DNA of 64,000 nucleotides, from assembly GCA_014529385.2 (NCBI GenBank), contig CM043942.1, forward strand, positions 7,253,001 through 7,317,000, written 5' to 3'. Shown in pieces: positions 42,716-54,848 of this stretch. Source of the DNA: Adiantum capillus-veneris (taxonomy: Eukaryota; Streptophyta; Polypodiopsida; Polypodiales; Pteridaceae). Numbering within the stretch: the stretch's first letter is position 1; each line of letters begins with the position of its first letter. The notes under the pieces were generated by a model. It did no database searches. It worked only from the letters and a program-made list of their open reading frames with translations, and was not told where the DNA came from. The position numbers and the translations under genes are program-made.

Positions 42716-43623
42716 TGTTAGCAGCAAGCTAACTCGGATAACGTTTTTCGGAGCTTTTCCTATAAAAACACTTATTATCTTGATGAATCGAGAATATTGT
42801 AACTCCTACTTTCTAGATAAACGGTGTTATTGATGATCCGGGGCTACAAACTTCCAGATTGTCTCAACCTGTCTTTAGTTAGAGCTCCCATATTCTTAGT
42901 TTTGACCACAAAACCTTGGCTAAGGTATAAAAGCCAATTTTTGTAAGTTTCTCAAAAGTTTTGGATAATAGAAACACAATCTGAGCTAACGGCGCTCACT
43001 TCTCTTCTTTTCATTCTTCCTTCTCCCTTCCTGGTTGTCACATTGCAGTGTCGTATGTTGCGTTGCAACCGCAAGTGAGAGCTTTATGCATTGACATAAG
43101 CATTTCATGGTAATCCGTAGCTTTTGATGTCACAGACCCGTGGACTAATTTCATCATAAGTAGGAATTTAAGCTTTAAAATCATAGACTAAGTATAGGTG
43201 GGTATTGGGGCATCATTGCTAAGCATTTAGACGCATTCTAGGTCGAAAACGACTAGGTCAAAAATCCACTGTTGTTAATAATCGTGATTTTTCACATTGA
43301 CCTAAAGTGAGATTTGAGACCCTAAGCATGTGCGCTTAGGTCTTATAAACATGTCCTAGAAGTTTCGTAATGTTTGGATGTCATTTGATGCCGTAAATGG
43401 ATGTGGTTTGTGTGCCGATGAGCGATTAGCTTTTGGTGATTTCTGTCATTTGAGTGTAGCTTGAGTTAGATGCGAGTTGTTTGTTGTTTTCCAAGAGATT
43501 GACAACCTCTTGTAGCCTCTATGCACTAGTTGAGTTAGCTTCGTCCCATGGATTGACAATTATATTCGTGGTTCCCGCTACGTCTGTAATAAGATAGGAG
43601 TGAGGCTAGACACCCGTCCCACA
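42716..43623 (+). repeat. LTR of element E (908 bp)
   Basis: Begins TGTTAGCAGCAAGCTAAC and ends CCGTCCCACA; preceded by the polypurine tract TGAGGAGGGGGGGAA (42701-42715). Aligns with 369-1290 (reverse) throughout. TATAAAAG at about 42925. AATAATCGTGATT near 43277 is a copy of the B palindrome. Confidence 0.9.
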
Positions 43624-45423
43624 TCCACTTTTCTAATTTTGTGTGTGTGTGTGTGTGCGCACGTGCTTGTTTGGATGGGATCCCTCCCCTAAAATAAGAA
43701 AAGTCAACCCAAGCTACCCACAAACATGCTTCCTGGCATCATTGGCGTCCCATTTGCTTCCACTTTCCCATGCTAAAACCCCACAACATCTCATGTCGAC
43801 TCTTGCCTCACATTTTCACGTGCTGCTCGCAACAATAGCTTGAGGCTCTAGCTTGTTCAGAGAACTATTCCATGCACTACTCTATCACATGTGTTGTATT
43901 CTATAGTATTTAGCTTGCTACTTCACTCATTCAATTCTCAATACGATGTGTGCTCACATCCTCATTAGGTCATTATCTGCATCTGGCTAAACACCGCTCC
44001 TTGGCATTGTTCACCTCTAGAAGTCACATCTTAGACATCCCCAACAACCTTGTCAAGCTACTTGTTGGTGCTAACATGTTCATGTGAGTTTCACATAGAG
44101 ACTCTCAAGAAGAAGTGGGAGAGTCTAGAGCCTTGCAAGGTCTTTCAACCTTTAGAATTGTCCATTGCTCCTTCCTTTGCAGCCCTATTTCCAAGCAAAA
44201 CCTCCTCCTTCTTGGATTCTAGATGTCAAGCGACTCCTTGAAGTGTTGCAAAAATAAATAAATTTACATAATTACCTATGTTGAAGGTGACTCTTCATGA
44301 TTTTTTTACTTCAATACGTATATTGAACGTGACTCTTCATGATGGAACTGCAATAAAAAATTTACAAAGTCCTTTGGGCCCGACACACAAGAAAAAGAGC
44401 ATGACTCAACCTTAAGCGCCACATTTGCCAACTCAAAGCCTTGTTCACATACATATACAAAGGCATCTAAGAATCCGTCTTTGTACTCCACACTTCACTA
44501 TGTTCACAAAAATTTAGCTATATGTGTCCAATTCATGCACCTTTTGGACCTCACACATGATATGTATGACTACATCTGCATCTATGCTCTCTATGAAAGG
44601 ATTAGACATTTCTATCAATATGGAAATAAGACCTTCCTTAAAGGAATCTTTTGATATGTATGCCTCTCAAGGAATTTTTCACATTCATATACGATTGGGA
44701 AAATAAAATCACCACCAACAAGAATAATCATTGAGCAGTAAAATCAGTAATGGACAATAACAACAATCACAAAAAGAACGAGTGAGTGAAAAGAACGATA
44801 ACGACATCGATGACAACAACCAACAAGAACATGGTGATAGCTTCTAAAAATAGCAACATAACAAAAATGTGTAGCCTTAATTGTGTGCCACCCTCTTTGT
44901 GTAGGGGCATAGTGTGCTCCTCAACCTTGATTTGTGTGTAGAGGAGGTTTGGTGTTTCTTCTACCTAGTTTTTTTCTTGGTGAGATTGTGTGTCTATACC
45001 CTTTGTGTCAGGGGAGACAGTTTGTGTGCCTCACCCTCTGTGTGTTTTGAAGGGAGGAAGTTTATGTGAGTTCTACTTATCATTAATAACCTCTTGTGCA
45101 ACAAAACCCACATGGGGAGGGTTGTTTAGCGGGGTTTGTTGCATCGCAAGAATATCCCCTGTCCAATGTGTCAACCATGTAAGGATTATCCATGCAGAAC
45201 CATGTGTTAATCAATGTGTGCCATGTGATTCCCTACAGGTCATGTGAAGGGTCAAAGGCCAAACTAGAATCTTGCCCTTTCGAGAATAGTCAATTGTCCC
45301 TTGGAAATGTGTAAAGGTCACCTGTGTTGCCTAAATAAGAGGCTTGTAAATGACTTGTGTGTGTTGAATAATCAAGCTATAATTGTCTACACTCTAGTCC
45401 ATTGTGAATTGAGTTAACTTAAT

Positions 45424-45502
<79 letters not shown>

Positions 45503-45639
45503 ATCACAAGTATTAGTGCTACACTACTTAATCCACCTTGATCTTTCACATATTGTTGGCAAGCCAATAAAAGATCATAAGATTCTATATCCTACCAATA
45601 AAAAAAAATGTTCAATCTCTAGCTAGAACAAAAGCAAAG
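43624..45639. other. No gene seen; TG and TC microsatellites
   Basis: Short open frames only, without known motifs. A TG repeat (about 43640-43658) follows the element E LTR by some 17 bases. A pure TC repeat of 37 units occupies 45427-45500. Much of the rest is low-complexity, AC-rich (44700-44870) or GTGTG-rich (44880-45060). Probably old, unrecognisable transposon DNA. Confidence 0.6.
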
Positions 45640-45959
45640 GAGGGAAATGTCCATTGGATTCATGCAGCCGGAAGAAGGATATTAAAGGGGGGGTAGCACT
45701 ACTCAAAGAAGAACCGAGCAAAGCACAAGAGGTTGCCAAAGCACATGGATCCACATCTGGGGAGGAACTCAAGAGGAACAAGTAGACTCGGTGATGGGAG
45801 ATAAAGATGCCTTATAGTTCATGGACTTTGAAGCAGGCACCACTCAAGAAGGCAATCTCCTAGCGCTAGAGATTCCTCAAGAAGAAGCTGGACCCTCAAC
45901 TCAAGCAAAAGCTTAATTGCAAATGAGGAAGCTGCTTTAAATAAACAAGTGGAAGAGGA

Positions 45960-46902
45960 GACATAGAAAATTGGAAAGAGGCAATGGAGTGGGAAGAGAA
46001 GATCCTACACTCAATCAATGTCAACCTTTTACGCTGGCCAATATGAATGAAGCATGGAATCATCAAGCTCTCCCCTTCCCACTCATAAAGTTTGAAGTTC
46101 TACAGATCAAAGAAAGGCTGCTAAAGGACTTCTAAGCCAACCCAACAATGACACATCCAAAATGACGAGAGATCTAGCTAAACCGGAACCCCAAGTATTT
46201 CATCTTGTATACAAATGCACCATCAAATATCAAGCAAGATCCTATGTAGTGCCTGGTACAAAGAATGAAAAGCTAGCCACAACACGCAATCATCCAGCAA
46301 AGGAGGCCAACCTGACTCAGTTACCAAAGGTTCCCACCACCACAAAATGGGCCACCCACTGAAAACTATATGGTGGACACGTTCTCTTCTACCATCCAGC
46401 TATTTAGAGGGATACCTTACTTGGAATGCATCATGTTGTCAAGATATCCAAAATTCTCCTCACTTGCTTACAAACTTTCCATTGTGCAGAGCAAATAGAT
46501 ATAGCATGGATGTCCTTCCTCAAAGGTAAAAAGGGATTATGTTATGATCTATCATGCCAACCTTCGGAGGAACTACTCCATGGATTCTATGCTCGAGTGA
46601 TGTTTCTGCCATCATATTACATGCAAACCTTTGAACATGCATTTCATACATGCTTCTTCACTTACAAATCCAAAATCTTTGGCCCCGTCATCACCAATTT
46701 GAGAGCCAAGTTTGCTAGCTACTCAATAGTCAAGCAAAGGAATAGAATATCCATGCAGTTTATGTCAACAGAGGACAAAGAACTTTGCCTCAAGTACCAA
46801 CAATCTCGAGAAGCATGCCAAGAGGATCGAAGCGAGAAAGCCCGACTAGTACTTAGCACCCTAAGTAGTTGTGTCATTTATCAAGGAGGGTGGGAATGTT
46901 AG
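45960..46902 (+). pseudogene. Element F copy of the B 3' ORF, C-terminal half
   Basis: Shifted pieces: M-E-W-E-E-K-I-L-H-S-I-N-V-N near 45986, then W-N-H-Q-A-L-P-F-P-L-I-K-F (46050). The piece 46426-46902 is open, with L-L-T-C-L-Q-T-F-H, L-C-Y-D-L-S, F-Y-A-R-V-M-F-L-P-S and I-F-G-P-V-I-T-N-L. These match B and E in order and spacing. Conservation of this half across three diverged copies suggests it is the functional core. Confidence 0.7.
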
Positions 46903-47910
46903 TTACTTAGCTAGCAAAGCCAAAAAAAGAGCATCAAAGGGACATCACTCTTAGCTACTTAGCTAACAAAGCCAGAAAAAGAGCATCAAAGGGACACCAC
47001 TACTAGTTTTTATCCCAACTTGATTGTTTTAAAATCCCTTTGTATTAATGAGAAATCCGGGAAAGTCCAAAGTCGTTGTAATATTATTGATTTCCAATGA
47101 GTGTAAAGGGGCCAAGGGATTCCAAATTTGTAAGTTTATGCAAGTTCTTAAGCCTTCTCATTGAGCCCAATTAGCTAGAAATCCATTCTTAAACCTTGGC
47201 TAAGGTATAAAAGCCAACTTTTGTAATTTTGAATCTACGTTTCTGGATAATGAAAGTGACTGTACACTATAGAAGCTTACTGTGAGTCTATTGTTTCTTC
47301 AACCCTCTGTGTCTATCTCGTACGGAGTTGCATTGCTATTCCAAGCATACCAACACGTTCGTAGGTGAAAGCTCTTCCATTTAATGTAAGTTTCTTGCGA
47401 TGAAAGTGTGTTTTTAGTCATGCCTCTATATGAGTTGTTTTTGCTTCCTATGCACAATACACACACCAATACTACTTTTTGACCTTAGGAATAGATGGAG
47501 CACATGTAGAGGAAGCCGTAGAGTGCTTCGGATGCCGAAATCGACTGAACTAAAATATGTTGTTTATCTTATGTGCAATTTTGTCCAAGTGTCAAAAATG
47601 ACATTTGAGTTCATGAGAGTGTTAAGGATACTTTGCTCATGCTAGGCATTAAGTTTTGTTGCATTCGAAGTCTCATAGATACACAAATTTGTGCGGATAA
47701 GCTTGTGATAAGGAAAGTAGCTTTTGATTTCTAACACATATTTGAGACCGAGATAGGTAGAAACCACTGAAGACTTGAGTTTTTTGAGAGATTGCTATCT
47801 CTTGTAGCCTCCATGCACTAGTTAGGTCAGCTATGTCCCACCGATTGACAATTTTTATATATGTGGTTCTTGCTTTGCTAGCATCAAAATGGTGAGGTGT
47901 GGTAGCCAAC
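46897..47910 (+). repeat. LTR of element F (related to the B LTR)
   Basis: Starts TGTTAGTTACTTAGC after the tract AAGGAGGGTGGGAA. Near the start a unit of about 55 bp (TTAGCTACTTAGCTAACAAA and following, ending GGGACACCAC) is repeated in tandem (46899-47008). It shares CCTTGGCTAAGGTATAAAAG (about 47197) and the later GATTGACAATT block with the B and E LTRs. End position approximate. Confidence 0.65.
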
Positions 47911-47945
<35 letters not shown>

Positions 47946-49505
47946 ACGTGCAAAATATACTTAAACTCATCAAAAATCTCTCTACGAGCTCTATCCCTCT
48001 CTCTCATCCCTTCCTACACTTACATAGCAGTTAATCTATCAGGATACGACAAAGAAGAGAGATTTTCTTATTCCCAAAATCTTCTCATTTAAACCACAAT
48101 ATTGTGATTCTATACTTATCTTCTAAATTTGATATCTCTCCCTCTTCTCAGGGCTACCTCAATCATGTGATTGAAAGCCTTTGCCAGGGAGGCTACTATT
48201 GTAGGTGTAGAATAGGAAAAATAGAGCTGATAATTGCTTTATTTATTAAGTTCTAAGCCTTCATAGAGTGCAAAAATCAACAAAGATTTCAGCAAACTAG
48301 CATTTCTTGTTGCATGTACTTGGAATTCTCATAATGAATGGAAAAGTTCTTTTGGACGCATAAAGTTTACTCCTCTACATTGTGTGAATGTCTAATTTTC
48401 TTTTTCTTGAATGTTTGAAAGGAATTAGCTATGGTGGAAAGACAACATGAACCATTCACGGTGAGGTTAGTGAATTGGAAACAAGTAATTAGGGAGAAAA
48501 ATTGATACAAATGAAAGTAGAAAACATAGATTAGATTGATAACAAACTAAATGAAAATGATCAGTACAAAGTGGGTTCAAATGATGGGGTTATGCTTGGA
48601 TACAAATTTTGTAGCTAGGGATTGTTTTATAGGAGTAGGGAGAAAGCATCTAGTGACGTAGGTGATGATGTCACATGTAGACTTCCAAAGTAGAAGGGGT
48701 TTCCACTAGTTGGTGGTGCGGATGTGTCACACACCCTAACAAGCCTTTATGTGTGTGTGTCAAAGTAATACTCAAAATACAAAGTGTCTTCCCCTAAAGA
48801 ATTTAACAGTAGGGTGTAGGAACCAAACATCTATCCTAGAGAATTCAACAGTAGGAGTAGACCAAACAAAAAACCTCCTCTAGAGAGTAGTAGTGAAGTA
48901 GGTGGTAGGTAAAAAATGGGACTTTCGAAAGGGCTCCTCCGATGTAAAAGGTCAAAGGTGAGTGCCTACTTCAAATCTTCAAAAAATTTGTTGTGTTCTG
49001 TTGTCAATGTCAATTGAAAAGCATTTTTGTTGTCGATATTTGTTGTGATCAATGCTTCTCCTCCCCTCAAAGTTGGTCATCAAAGTGGTTGCCAATGGTG
49101 GCATGGCATACAAAACAAATTGCCCAAAGTTTCTTGCAAATTTTCCCATAGCATACTCCAAATGTGTGTGTGCATGTATGAGGAAGGTCTTACCCTACTT
49201 TCCAAGGGTAGTGTCTAGTCCTCAAAGTTTTGCAAGAGGGGGTTACAATAATATTGTGAATGTGAAGTAACTCTACCAAATGCAAAGCACCTCTTCACAA
49301 GGGGCAGAAAAACACAAAGTTCAAATTTCCTCTTGAAGACTCATGGACTAGGTTTTGTATGCTCCAAAAGCTAGCTCGGTGTGGAAAGAATCACTTGTTG
49401 CGGGAAGCTTTGGAAAGCTCTTCTTGGAAGCTCAAGGGGAAGAAATCATCAAGGGAAGAGGGTCAGGGCCCCTCTCTCTGCTGTGGAAAACCCTTTTAAT
49501 GGACC
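47911..49505. other. No gene seen; TG microsatellite at left
   Basis: A TG repeat (47914-47943) runs into CACGTGC. After it there are no open frames with recognisable domains on either strand. It is left flank of element G. Confidence 0.6.
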
Positions 49506-49510
49506 TTTAG

Positions 49511-49990
49511 TGTTATGGAATTGATATATTATTATTTATTGCAGCTGTGAAAAGGCTTGACCGAGCTAAGCTATTGTAAAAGGTTATCATATTTTATGTA
49601 CATTTTATTATTCCAGTGCTCTTTATGAGCTTTGGCCATTTATGACCGGCCGGCCAGTTTGTACTCACTTTGACCATTCAAGAATCTATAAATTAAATAC
49701 GTGCAAGAGGGAAATGGTCACTCTTGCACGGGGGGAGATTTCACCTAGTGTTTGCGTTGCTCTTCTCATCTCTTCTCTTTTCTCTCTCGTCGTGCCGGCG
49801 TAGCACTCCGCTCTAGGAGGTGCGCCTACACGTGCTCTCTCAATCTCTCTCGCTCTCTGTCTCTCTCTGTTCGTATTGTGCTCGATTATGGATTTGTGCG
49901 AGTCGACATGTACGTAGATTTATTTGTTTATGTCTTGCTATGCGCTATTTTGAGTATTTTGCAGGTCGCTCTACGCTTTCGGCAGTAACA
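49511..49990 (+). repeat. 5' LTR of element G
   Basis: 480 bp. TATAAATTAAATACG near 49686 is the probable TATA box. CT-rich U5 part (49760-49870). Confidence 0.93.
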
Positions 49991-49991
49991 G

Positions 49992-50003
49992 TGGTATCAG
50001 AGC
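49992..50003 (+). promoter_or_regulatory. Primer-binding site of element G (tRNA-iMet)
   Basis: TGGTATCAGAGC, one base after the LTR; standard for plant copia elements. Confidence 0.95.
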
Positions 50004-50348
50004 GTAGGCTACGCTCCAGAGATTAAAGATAATCAACAGCTAAGTATCTTTTTTTAAATTTTTTTAAATGTTTGTAGAGTTTGTTATTTGCTTTCATTTG
50101 TAGTAATTAGTGTGATTGAACAAGACAACTAAGGGTCTTGAAAATGAAAGAGACTCCCTTCTTCGTTGTCGTAATATCGTGATTAACAATATAATTATGA
50201 TAATTAAACATAATAATATATTAAAACTTAACGTTATGAGAATACTCATACAAAGAAGAGGTTCATCTCTCACAAACAAGCGTGAATCGAAATGAATATT
50301 CTTAATTCGTGTGGGAAACAACCCACTCCGAACGTATATACTCAAAAA

Positions 50349-50387
<39 letters not shown>

Positions 50388-50971
50388 CCTGGTGATCTCC
50401 AAACGATCGTTATCTCCGCAGTTGATGATTTCTCAACAGCACCTGCATGTCGTATAGTTGGTGAGCACCAAATTTGAGCAGCATATTTTGATGATAGACA
50501 TTAGAGGTCAACTCGGCGATCCTATGTAGTAGTACGCCACCTCAGCACACCGGACACCATCATCAATTTGCGTGTATCCCCATTTGCAGGTTGCACACTC
50601 GATGGACTTACAGTGCCAATTACCAGTTCTCTCTCTCTCGCCAAACGTTCTATCTATATGTTTGTCAATTGGCAACTGCATACACTCAGCTGGCTCCCAG
50701 CACCACACACCTGCGCCAGTTTCCCTCTCTCTGGTCAAGTGGCTGCACCACACGCAATCCTCCGTCAACTACCCCTTGCATGCATTTGCTGCCTACCACT
50801 TGCTCAACTACTAGTGTTCAGTCATCTCTCTCCCTCGGTGCCCTAGTTGGTAGCGGTACTCGCGCCACCATGCGTCCAAAAACCTACCCACTTGCATGTT
50901 GGCGCTAAATTATCCACCCCAGCATGTTGGCGCTGACAGCGTTGCCACCAATAGATGCATGACCCATGCAG

Positions 50972-51008
<37 letters not shown>

Positions 51009-53302
51009 AGGCAGTCGTTCAAAGCGTTCCGCTTGTCGCTCTTTGGCTCACTACGAGAACCATCCGCTGATAGCTATCAACTCGTGGTGGCAGGTACACC
51101 ACTCATAGTTCGAGCGCCGCCGTTTTTTTTAATTCTTTTCTCATGAGGTGGACGGCACCCTCTATCTCTCTCCCTTGTCGAATATACCTGCAATCAGTTC
51201 AGCCACCTCTTTTTCCCTCGTCAGCTGGCAGTCGGTAGCTCCATGCCAGTAAACACACACACACACACACGCACAAGAGATGCAAGCGTTACCTCGGTTA
51301 CGCGCCTCTGCCTTCACACGTAACGTAGAGCTTCGCCCACATGTGGAGCCTGACAGTGAAGCCTGACAGACTTTGCAATCGTCTTGAGGTTTTTGTGAAG
51401 CCATATTTAAAACTGCAGCATTCACAACTGAATATACGGTTTAAGAACCACGGAAACTCTGGCAAAATCACACAGCCCAACAAAAGGTGATGTGTAGAAT
51501 GAAGATGAGAGGAAGAAGGTCAAGGCTGAGAGAAGCCAGCTGGTTGTGTAGAAATTTTTTACCTGGTAGCAGATGGTATAATCATTAGATTTTTGGACTA
51601 CTCAGATTTTACACTTCAAGGAAAAAAAACGGAGTCACCTGATTCAGAATGTTTAACACTTTGCATAATTGGAAGCTCAAGTTGTAGGAGGTAGAGGAAG
51701 CAATTACTGCTAAAAGATCAACCCTCACTCATGGGGCAGAGCTACATGTGATATTAAGGCTTCGCTTCAGCTTATTATTGCTTAATTGAATTGTTGAAGT
51801 TGCAACATGAACTCTTTCAAAGTGCAAGACGAAAGGGACCTGATGGTCAATGATGACATCATGTGTGAGGTTTTTCAAGAATGTGACGATGTTCTACCAG
51901 TTCAAACACCCGATGTTCCAGTGGCAGTGGTCAAGCTAGACTGCATACACAATCAACCAATGGTTACCAACCCATTACACTACGTAGCCCGCCATGCAGC
52001 CTCCAAATCCCACCAAACTTTGGGGCTCCACGCAGCAAATTGACTGCTTCTTCCAACCACCAGACCCTTTGGAGCAGTTACCGCGCCCTCTATCTTTTTC
52101 TCACCTAGAAGCATGGACACGTGCGGACCCTACAGGCACTGTATCTTCCTCGACTCTCGACCGCTAATAACCATCCACAACCAAAACCTTCTCCACTTGC
52201 TCTACGCAGAGTGCAAGGAACCTCTGGAGCACCGCCTTTTGCCCGGCCGCCTATCGCATCGCGATGTCGTCCAGTAACTTAATTTTGCGACATATAAATC
52301 ACAATACTTGGCTGCATTGAATTTGAGTATAATGGAACTGATTGGCCGATAAAATAGCCATGATGATTTTCGCGTCGCTGCATGATCAGAACAGCAACCG
52401 GATAGTACGTGGAAGGTTGAAGGACGTTGTGTGCAACCCACGTTAAGCAAAAAAACAAAACAAAAAAACACAAAAAAAAACACACACACACACACACACA
52501 CACACAAGAGCGATGGTGAAATTATGACAGAGCTGGCGTCGCAGCAATATGCACTCAAATATTAAAAGCTGCCTAGTTTATTATAATGACTTTCTTGCAT
52601 GCATTGTGCGTTGTGCGTGAGACTAGTTCAGGGAGTTTTTAGCGAGGTGCATGCCGTCGACGGGCCACGGCTTGGAAACTTGACAGAAGGGACATACGGG
52701 AGGCTAGGCTACAAGAACTGCAAAAGAAACAGATTATAGGCTTTTCATTTCAGTCTTTCATTGTACTTCATTTTATTTTTATTTTTACCTAGGCATTGGA
52801 ATAGATACACAAGGATGGTATCAGTTTGTTCTCATACGTAATTTTACATTTTTAAGACGGTTAATATAACATTTGATTTCCTTTTCTGTCTCTCTTTTCT
52901 CCCCTCAACTAAACTGCGCACCCTACCTTTATATTTGATTACCCCAACCTCGCAAGTTGATGGCCTCTTGTCCCCCACACACAATCACTCGTCAATTTCG
53001 ATGATATACGTATACACACTCACACACATACTGTATGACTTATTCTATATGGTCTTTCATAGCTTGTAGTTATTGCTCGTGGCTACGCAATCTGCGATAT
53101 ACTGCTTATTCTAGTGGTATGGGACACTAGAATAGGTAGTATGTGGATGACGGCAGGCATAAGCTACTGTTGTTTAGTTCCTTAAATTTTTCTGTTATTA
53201 TGTGATGTTTTTGACACAACATACTAATCACTGTTTTTGACAAGTATTGTTTGCAGATTTTTATCTTCGCAACTGAGGACAGTTGCTTTCCAACTGAGAG
53301 GT
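50004..53302 (+). other. Element G internal region: no recognisable genes
   Basis: Scattered short frames. The longest plausible one, 51807-52043 (78 codons, starting M-N-S-F-K-V-Q-D-E-R-D), has no known motif. Contains AT (50352-50385), CT (50973-51005) and CA (52481-52506) microsatellites. The region 50500-51150 is unusually GC-rich and CT-rich compared with the surroundings and may be captured foreign DNA. The right end is the polypurine tract CTGAGAGGTA, into which element H has inserted. Confidence 0.65.
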
Positions 53303-53595
53303 TGTTAACCCTCACGGCTCACGGACACCCTATGATCTATAAACGTTGTATTATTTAGAGTCAGGTACCGGGCTTGTCGGACCAATAGGAAAAGGGTAAG
53401 AGTGATCGCCAATGAGAGGCGCACTTTAACTTGGACATTCAAGGGATTAGTTGGTTAAGCATGGGCACCCAAGTGTGAATGGGGTGAGCTCCTATAAAAG
53501 CCAACTAAACCTAATTTTTACTCATTCTCTCATTTGTGCAATAGAAGAGTGCTCTTGCTCCATCTCCATCTCCATCTTCTTCTTCTTCACCTCCT

Positions 53596-53643
<48 letters not shown>

Positions 53644-53887
53644 TGTGTGCGATCGAGCATTACGAAGGCACGACGGCGGCGAAGCGGTTGAGCGCGGCAC
53701 GACTGCAGCTTCTTCTTCATCGCGGCGAGGAATCCACCACGAAGGCGAGCGTAGAGCGGTGAGTGACACACCCTTTGCTCTCTTTGAGCTTGCTAGTTTA
53801 GGCTTGTTGTGTGCTTGGAGCCGTTTGTGGCTCGCATACGGTGTATTGGCAAGTCCCTTGCTTCGACAGTGCGGCAAGGAGCGCACA
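53303..53887 (+). repeat. 5' LTR of element H (585 bp)
   Basis: Complete. TATAAAAG box near 53492. A TG repeat then an AG repeat (53598-53635) lies in the transcribed part. Ends GGAGCGCACA. Confidence 0.95.
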
Positions 53888-53891
53888 TTTT

Positions 53892-53910
53892 TGGCGCCGT
53901 TGCCGGGGAT
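53892..53910 (+). promoter_or_regulatory. Primer-binding site of element H (tRNA-Asp)
   Basis: TGGCGCCGTTGCCGGGGAT, four bases after the LTR. It is complementary to the 3' end of plant tRNA-Asp(GUC), the usual primer for Athila/Tat-type Ty3/gypsy elements. Confidence 0.93.
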
Positions 53911-54848
53911 ATGCCCTACACTAAGCTCGGTTAGCACTTTACGCTTTCTTGTGGTGTAATTTCTATCATAGGAAAGGCAGGGAAGGAGTGTGTGGAGATT
54001 TCTGTTTTTTGCGTTTTCTGTATTTGCTGTCAAGTTTCAATTTCTGCTATTGTCTGCGTTTTTTCAATTTCTGCAATTTCTGCATTTTCAAGTTCGGCAT
54101 TTTCAATTTCTGCAATTTTCTGCATTTCTGCGTTTTTTCAATTTTCTGCATTTCTGCATTTTCAATTTCTGCGTTTTCACTTTCTGCAATTTTCTGCTTT
54201 TCTGTATTTCTGCATTTTCAATTTCTGCGTTTTCAATTTCTGTGTTTTCTGCATCAAAAAAAAAATTGAAAAAAAATAAAAAAAAATCGAAAAATAAAAA
54301 CGCGAACGAGCGGGCGGCTAAATTTTTCGAAAACAAAAAACGTGACTCTTAAAACGGACGGGTTTCGAAAATAAAAAACGTGACTCTTAAAACGGACGGG
54401 TTGGTTGGTATAAAAGATAGATCGGGATCGGTTTCCCAAGCCCAAGCCCAAGCCCAGGCCCAGGCCTCAGTTCTCGGTCTTGTGATATATACTAGACTCA
54501 CTCTTATATATATACCCTACTCCCTCAAGAGAGGATGAGAGCATGTGGGACAAGTCCTCCACTCTCCTCCTTTCTCTTCCCACTTGCACCCTTAGACTTT
54601 CTAGTTTGGGCCTAGTTCCCTACTGGAAATTGACAGTTTTAGGGATTCTGAGGGCATAGAGTGACCAAACGGAGGACTGTAAAGCACGGCACGACCCTCT
54701 GACCGATACGCTCGTTTCGAGCTATCACACGGTCCATTCCACGACACGCTCTAAAAAATCTAGCAAAAAAACAAACAAAAAACACGCTAAAAACTAGTCA
54801 CAAGGCCTCCTAGAGCAGCTTTTTGACACCTTAGGGTATCAAAAGCAC
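53911..54848 (+). other. Element H leader with TTTCTGC-rich array
   Basis: 938 bp, non-coding. From about 53996 to 54255 it is an array of degenerate 11-16 bp units of the type TTTCTGCATTTTCAA. An A-rich run follows (54256-54300), then a 45-bp direct repeat (TTTCGAAAA...ACGTGACTCTTAAAACGGACG, 54325-54400). A GCCCAA hexamer array lies at 54437-54470. The last 400 bp, with TATATATATACCC (54508-54520), are highly conserved with element C. Confidence 0.75.

Larger units (their letters stand above)
40405..43623 (+). mobile_element. Element E: B-family fragment with 3' ORF and complete 3' LTR
   Basis: Plus strand. About 165 bp of leader, the 3' ORF copy, polypurine tract and LTR are collinear with B's 23190-369. 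No 5' LTR of this type and no gag-pol is found to its left, so it is either a 5'-truncated B-type element or what remains of a non-autonomous relative. Confidence 0.75.
45640..47910 (+). mobile_element. Element F: older B-related fragment with 3' ORF and LTR
   Basis: Plus strand. Holds the C-terminal half of the B 3' ORF, a polypurine tract and a related LTR. It is more diverged from B than E is. The left edge is estimated from where coding similarity fades; the right edge is estimated from the end of LTR similarity just before a TG repeat. Confidence 0.65.

Noticed and set aside
49992-50003. tRNA gene fragments (also 20924-20935, 53892-53910)
   Set aside because: These are primer-binding sites complementary to tRNA 3' ends, placed directly after LTRs; no tRNA gene is present.
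51807-52043. Small host gene inside element G
   Set aside because: A 78-codon frame with no motif, no relatives in the window and no clear gene structure; insufficient support.
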